From assembly GCA_026874595.1 (NCBI GenBank), contig CM049317.1, forward strand, positions 41,814,401 through 41,878,400: a stretch of DNA of 64,000 bases, in the 5' to 3' direction. Every line of letters begins with the position of its first letter. Position 1 is the stretch's first letter. Both the position numbers and the translations under genes were made by a program. Positions 60,783 through 64,000 of this stretch are shown here, one piece after another. The notes under the pieces were generated by a model. That model made no database searches. It was not told the DNA's origin and saw only the letters and a program-made list of their open reading frames with translations. The stretch is from Sipunculus nudus (Eukaryota; Annelida; Sipuncula; Golfingiida; Sipunculidae).

Positions 60783-60810
60783 ACATTTATATATATATAT
60801 ATATATTTAT
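60709..60810. repeat. (TA)n microsatellite
   Basis: About 70 bases of TA, then tgtatacattta and a shorter TA run. Confidence 0.95.
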
Positions 60811-61599
60811 TTTTTTCTTTCCAAAAAATAACTGGTAAAGTGCTCGAAGTTTTGGAACCAGGGTGTATATAGTTATAACTATATAACTATAAAACTATAA
60901 AATTGAGACTGATATATGTGGTTTGGCACAAGAACATCCAGCTGACCTGGTTCATTTGCATACTTCTGCTTTTAAGATGTCAGCTAATTTAAGTAATTGT
61001 GTTTCCTGTATTATATTAAATACCACATTGATGACGTGGGGAATGTGTGTAGAACTTCAACTTGGTTTTCTTGTATTAGCGCATGCGCAAACAAACTAAG
61101 ATTGGGCCAGTTTACATATACTGTTAATTTTATCTACAACTAGATTTTAAAAGGTTCGGATATTAAGTGTATTATGAGGTTGTACTAGAGGTAACCTTAA
61201 ATTTTAACGACCAATTAGAAATTAAAAATAGCTTTAAAAATGATATGAGTAAAGATGATCACACAGGATTTTTTCTGTGAATATTTTGGTTTCAAACAAA
61301 CATATTTTGGAAATTATATTAAAATTCTTTCAGTAAATTCATTTTTACTATTGTCATCATTGTTTTAAAAAGAAATTTGCTTAAACTATAAAATAAGCCA
61401 AATGATGAGGCATGTAACCAGAATGAAAATATATTGTTGCATCATTAAACATACCGGTACACAGTAGTGCTTATAAGGTTAGTGAAAGATTGATTAAATC
61501 TTGAAAATTATAGTACTTTTTCTCAGCCGTGCGTCGACTGTGTACCTGGCAGAAAACGGCCCGCCCTGTCAGTAATATATATATACACACACACGCTGT
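60811..61599. other. Non-genic interval
   Basis: AT-rich. A short tandem of ctataaaactataaaa words lies at 60870-60900. Nothing else recognised. Confidence 0.4.
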
Positions 61600-62000
61600 T
61601 TAGGGTCTTGGTTCCGCAGACAGGCTGGCGCCGGGCTACACCAGTTAAAACCAGGCAGTAGACGACAGTACGGCAGTGAAATTAGAACCAGTTAGTCTGG
61701 GCGTGAATGCATATCATAACGTGTCAGCAAGGTCAATCGTGTCACCCAGGAGCCGTGTATGTTTCTGAGACAAGTCGGCGCCGGGGAAGCCTGCAGTTCG
61801 AGCTAGCATTAACAAGAACTGGCTGCTTCACCACTTTGCCCTGGATAAGTTACAAGTTTCACAGACAGAGTGGAGTCGGGGAAGCCCAAAGTGTGAGGCT
61901 GTGGGGTAAAGAGGGTTACAGGTCACAGCCAGCATCCTCATAGACTGCCAGTTCTCAGACAGCCTGGCGTCGGGGAACCCGTAACAGGGGGTACCACCAC
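61600..62000. repeat. Degenerate repeat with cagac..gcgccgggg core
   Basis: Four related phrases: cagacaggctggcgccgggc (61618), gagacaagtcggcgccgggg (about 61766), cagacagagtggagtcgggg (61862) and cagacagcctggcgtcgggg (61956). They are spaced about 95-150 bp apart in a GC-rich patch. Possibly a decayed tandem repeat. Confidence 0.4.
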
Positions 62001-62048
62001 CAATACCATAGGTTCCACGCTATCGGTTTACATGGGGCAGGAAATCTC

Positions 62049-62234
62049 TCAGCTAGGTCTCATAAATTTGGCAAATTGGACGGGCAGGGTCGCGTTGGTG
62101 TCATGGCGGAGTGTTGTTGTAATCTGGCTACAAAGAGCCGCCTGCTGATCGGGAGACCAGCCAGCCAGCTGCCTCAGTAACACGGGGCCTGTACGGGCAA
62201 AGTGCGTGCTGACAGCCTCTAGCAGTTCTGTCAT
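62049..62234 (-). CDS. Unrecognised 61-codon ORF in GC-rich patch
   Basis: Starts MTELLEAVSTHFARTGPV and contains GWSPDQQAALCSQI and LPVQFAKFMRPS before the stop. Composition is protein-like and not repetitive, unlike most frames here. However, a stop directly precedes the ATG, the start context is weak, and no good splice donor or neighbour exon was found. It may be a small protein, a conserved upstream ORF or chance. No family is recognised. Confidence 0.25.
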   Translation of the reverse strand: MTELLEAVSTHFARTGPVLLRQLAGWSPDQQAALCSQITTTLRHDTNATLPVQFAKFMRPS

Positions 62235-63269
62235 TCAGTCATCACACTCCGGCCATTCATTTCGGCTTTGATGTTCGTTTCTTATAGAAGCGCCTACTGT
62301 ATTGTTGTTAATGGATGGCCAGAGCGGGATGATTTTGCCAGAGGCTATTTAACCACATACTTAAAATAATCCAAAGATACCACTTGACATTAAAAGGACC
62401 GGGGCTGCTGATTTGCAGGGATGATGACAGATACACTAGTATGCAAAGTTTCAAGTTCATCTCTCTCTCTATCAGAGTGGGTTACCTCTGATTGCCTTTC
62501 ATAAACACATTAAGATAGACATATAAATTATCACAGTAAGACTTATATAAAGGAATGTTTTCCGCATCAAGGGACATTTTGTGTTTGGGCTATTATTATT
62601 ATTATAATTATTATTATTATTACTGCATGGACCTTCTCGATACCAGTATTGTATATGGTCATTAAGTGTTTGCCTTAAACTGATCTTAAAATATTATTAT
62701 CATTAGTCTCAAAGTAATCAAGCTGATCATATCATCAATGAATGAATGAATGAAGGTGTTTATCAAGAAAATATAGGACTACAGGCCCATAGTTCCATAA
62801 GTGCTTGCAAAATACAATGATGGTAATAAAAGTACATATAAAGTGTATTCTAATTAACCAAACATATAACATTATTTTTTAAACATGCATTCTAAATGTC
62901 ATCAAAAGTATTCCATCTTATAGAGGTCTGACATTCACCTTAACCAATTGATGTAATACCTTCTGATCATAAAACTCATCATCATAAGCTGTAAGTGGAG
63001 GCCTTTACCGAATATTAATATTTGTATGAAATTATCTTAATTAAATAAACGCTATACATAGACTAAACACGCAGTTATGTACACTGCTCATCAACATTAT
63101 TGTAAGACGGTTAGTTTCCGGTTGAAGCGATCAGTATACAGTCATATTTAAAATTATACTTTTTTTTTGTTTGAATGTCATTTCCATGTTATGTTGTATA
63201 CACCTCTATGGACATTTAAAAGTTATATATGTACATCTGTGTTTTAGTAAACCTTAAAGGAAAATATAT
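62235..63269. other. Non-genic interval
   Basis: A short ATT tract lies at 62589-62622 and a gaatgaatgaatga run at about 62741. No genes recognised. Confidence 0.4.
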
Positions 63270-63435
63270 ATGTTGGAGCCCGTCTGCGGATCTGGCCCAT
63301 CTGCCGATGGGCTTGGCCCATATGAGGATCCGTTATTGGCTGCCCATCTGCAGATGGGCAGCCCAATAACGGATTTGATACCATGCACTTTCTGGCCCGT
63401 CTGAAGATGGGCTTTGCCCAATAACCGATTTTAGT
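63270..63435. mobile_element. Palindromic element with repeated cccatctgc/gcagatggg words
   Basis: A near-perfect inverted repeat lies at 63328-63374: atccgttattgg(c)tgcccatctg pairs with cagatgggcagcccaataac ggat, with a one-base difference and no loop. Related words flank it (ggcccatctgccgatgggct at 63295, gcccgtctgaagatgggctt at 63395, cccaataaccgat at 63417). The whole patch can fold into nested hairpins. Probably a small foldback or MITE-type element. Confidence 0.6.
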
Positions 63436-64000
63436 TTTTGTTAGTTTTACGTTATTTTTTTTATTATCTTGATGACTTTTGTACTCAGACAAACATTTCT
63501 CAGAACCTAAATGGATTTGCCTGCTCTTGGGGTGTCCAACACACTTGTTATTCCCTCGAAAGCCTAGCTCGGAGAAGAGGTCAGCAAGTATTTACGGGTT
63601 GTCCCTGTTGATAGTCTGTTTTACGTCGCCAAGAACATCCACGAGAGGGAGGTGGACCATGCAGGATATCGAAAGACCTTTGCCCATGTTAGTGCTTCAT
63701 TTATCATGTAAGGTGTATCCGATATTAAGCTGGTGAATTGGTCATACCTAAATGCGTTTACCCTTAAGTGTTATTATAGTGTTAGTGACAACCAAATTAA
63801 CTAGAAAGCACCCACAGAGCACATGCCTCCGCCACCGCCTGTATACGTACCAATGAACGTACACTCGGTTATATGACATGGCCTTTTAGACAAAGAGGTA
63901 CAACCCTATAAAAAAAAGTGTGCCATTTAAACCACCGTATTATCATAATTTATTCAATTTATATACTATAGATTTATTTTACATATATTTTTATTGTCCC
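63436..64000. other. Non-genic right edge
   Basis: No domain, RNA or repeat identified. The frame at 63479-63736 has no recognised motif. Confidence 0.4.

Overview
The window looks like metazoan nuclear DNA, most likely from a mollusc and plausibly a bivalve. It is AT-rich and intron-containing, crowded with (TA)n microsatellites, minisatellites and decayed transposable elements. The lineage call is an inference from overall character plus a Mox-class homeobox gene; nothing here fixes the species. There are no operons, bacterial signals, CRISPR arrays, rRNA genes or convincing functional tRNA genes.

Only one gene is well supported: a Mox/MEOX-class homeobox gene on the + strand. Its coding exons are 38004-38424, 44140-44318 and 44959-45108. 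A non-coding first exon probably ends at 37209, with a TATA-less, GC-box/CCAAT promoter region at about 36600-36870. The joined reading frame is 249 codons with consistent splice phases. The homeodomain (residues 157-216) is split by an intron between its positions 44 and 45.

Layout. 1-820: 288-bp tandem repeat. 1000-2690: dead Jockey-superfamily LINE (+) running into a 46-bp minisatellite (to 3650). 4490-7150: dead L1/Tx1-like LINE (-). 8401-10240: 40-bp and 20-bp satellite arrays. 10312-10456: fragment of a mariner-type element. 10880-17092: remains of a second L1/Tx1-like LINE (-), interrupted by a nested pair of Helitron-like elements (11495-13823, 12474-13438) and by 63-bp and 51-bp minisatellites that appear to have grown out of its own coding sequence. 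17503-20870 and 28560-31343: two copies of a composite of degenerate mariner transposase plus a 29-bp satellite array. 20915-26511: a 5.6-kb interval bounded by 32-bp inverted repeats, containing a tRNA-derived SINE, a possible MITE and a Ulp1/C48-like protease remnant. 26656-27215: CCCGGG-rich 26-bp repeat. 33.3-46 kb: Mox locus with foldback elements, a TIR element and a higher-order repeat in its large intron. 46.8-50.8 kb: 35-bp, 38-bp and 22-bp minisatellites. 52.6-53.4 kb: palindrome cluster. 54846-60650: a 5.8-kb 19-bp satellite that switches orientation and contains a large inverted repeat. 61.6-63.4 kb: weak repeats, one unrecognised small ORF and a near-perfect 47-nt palindrome.

By rough addition, tandem repeats longer than 250 bp cover about 20 kb of the 64 kb. 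The recurrent theme is minisatellites tied to mobile elements: at least two arrays carry recognisable LINE coding sequence in their units, two Helitron-like elements carry internal tandem repeats, and one satellite was copied together with transposase debris. Long open frames over the satellites (up to 890 codons) are best read as by-products of stop-free repeat units.
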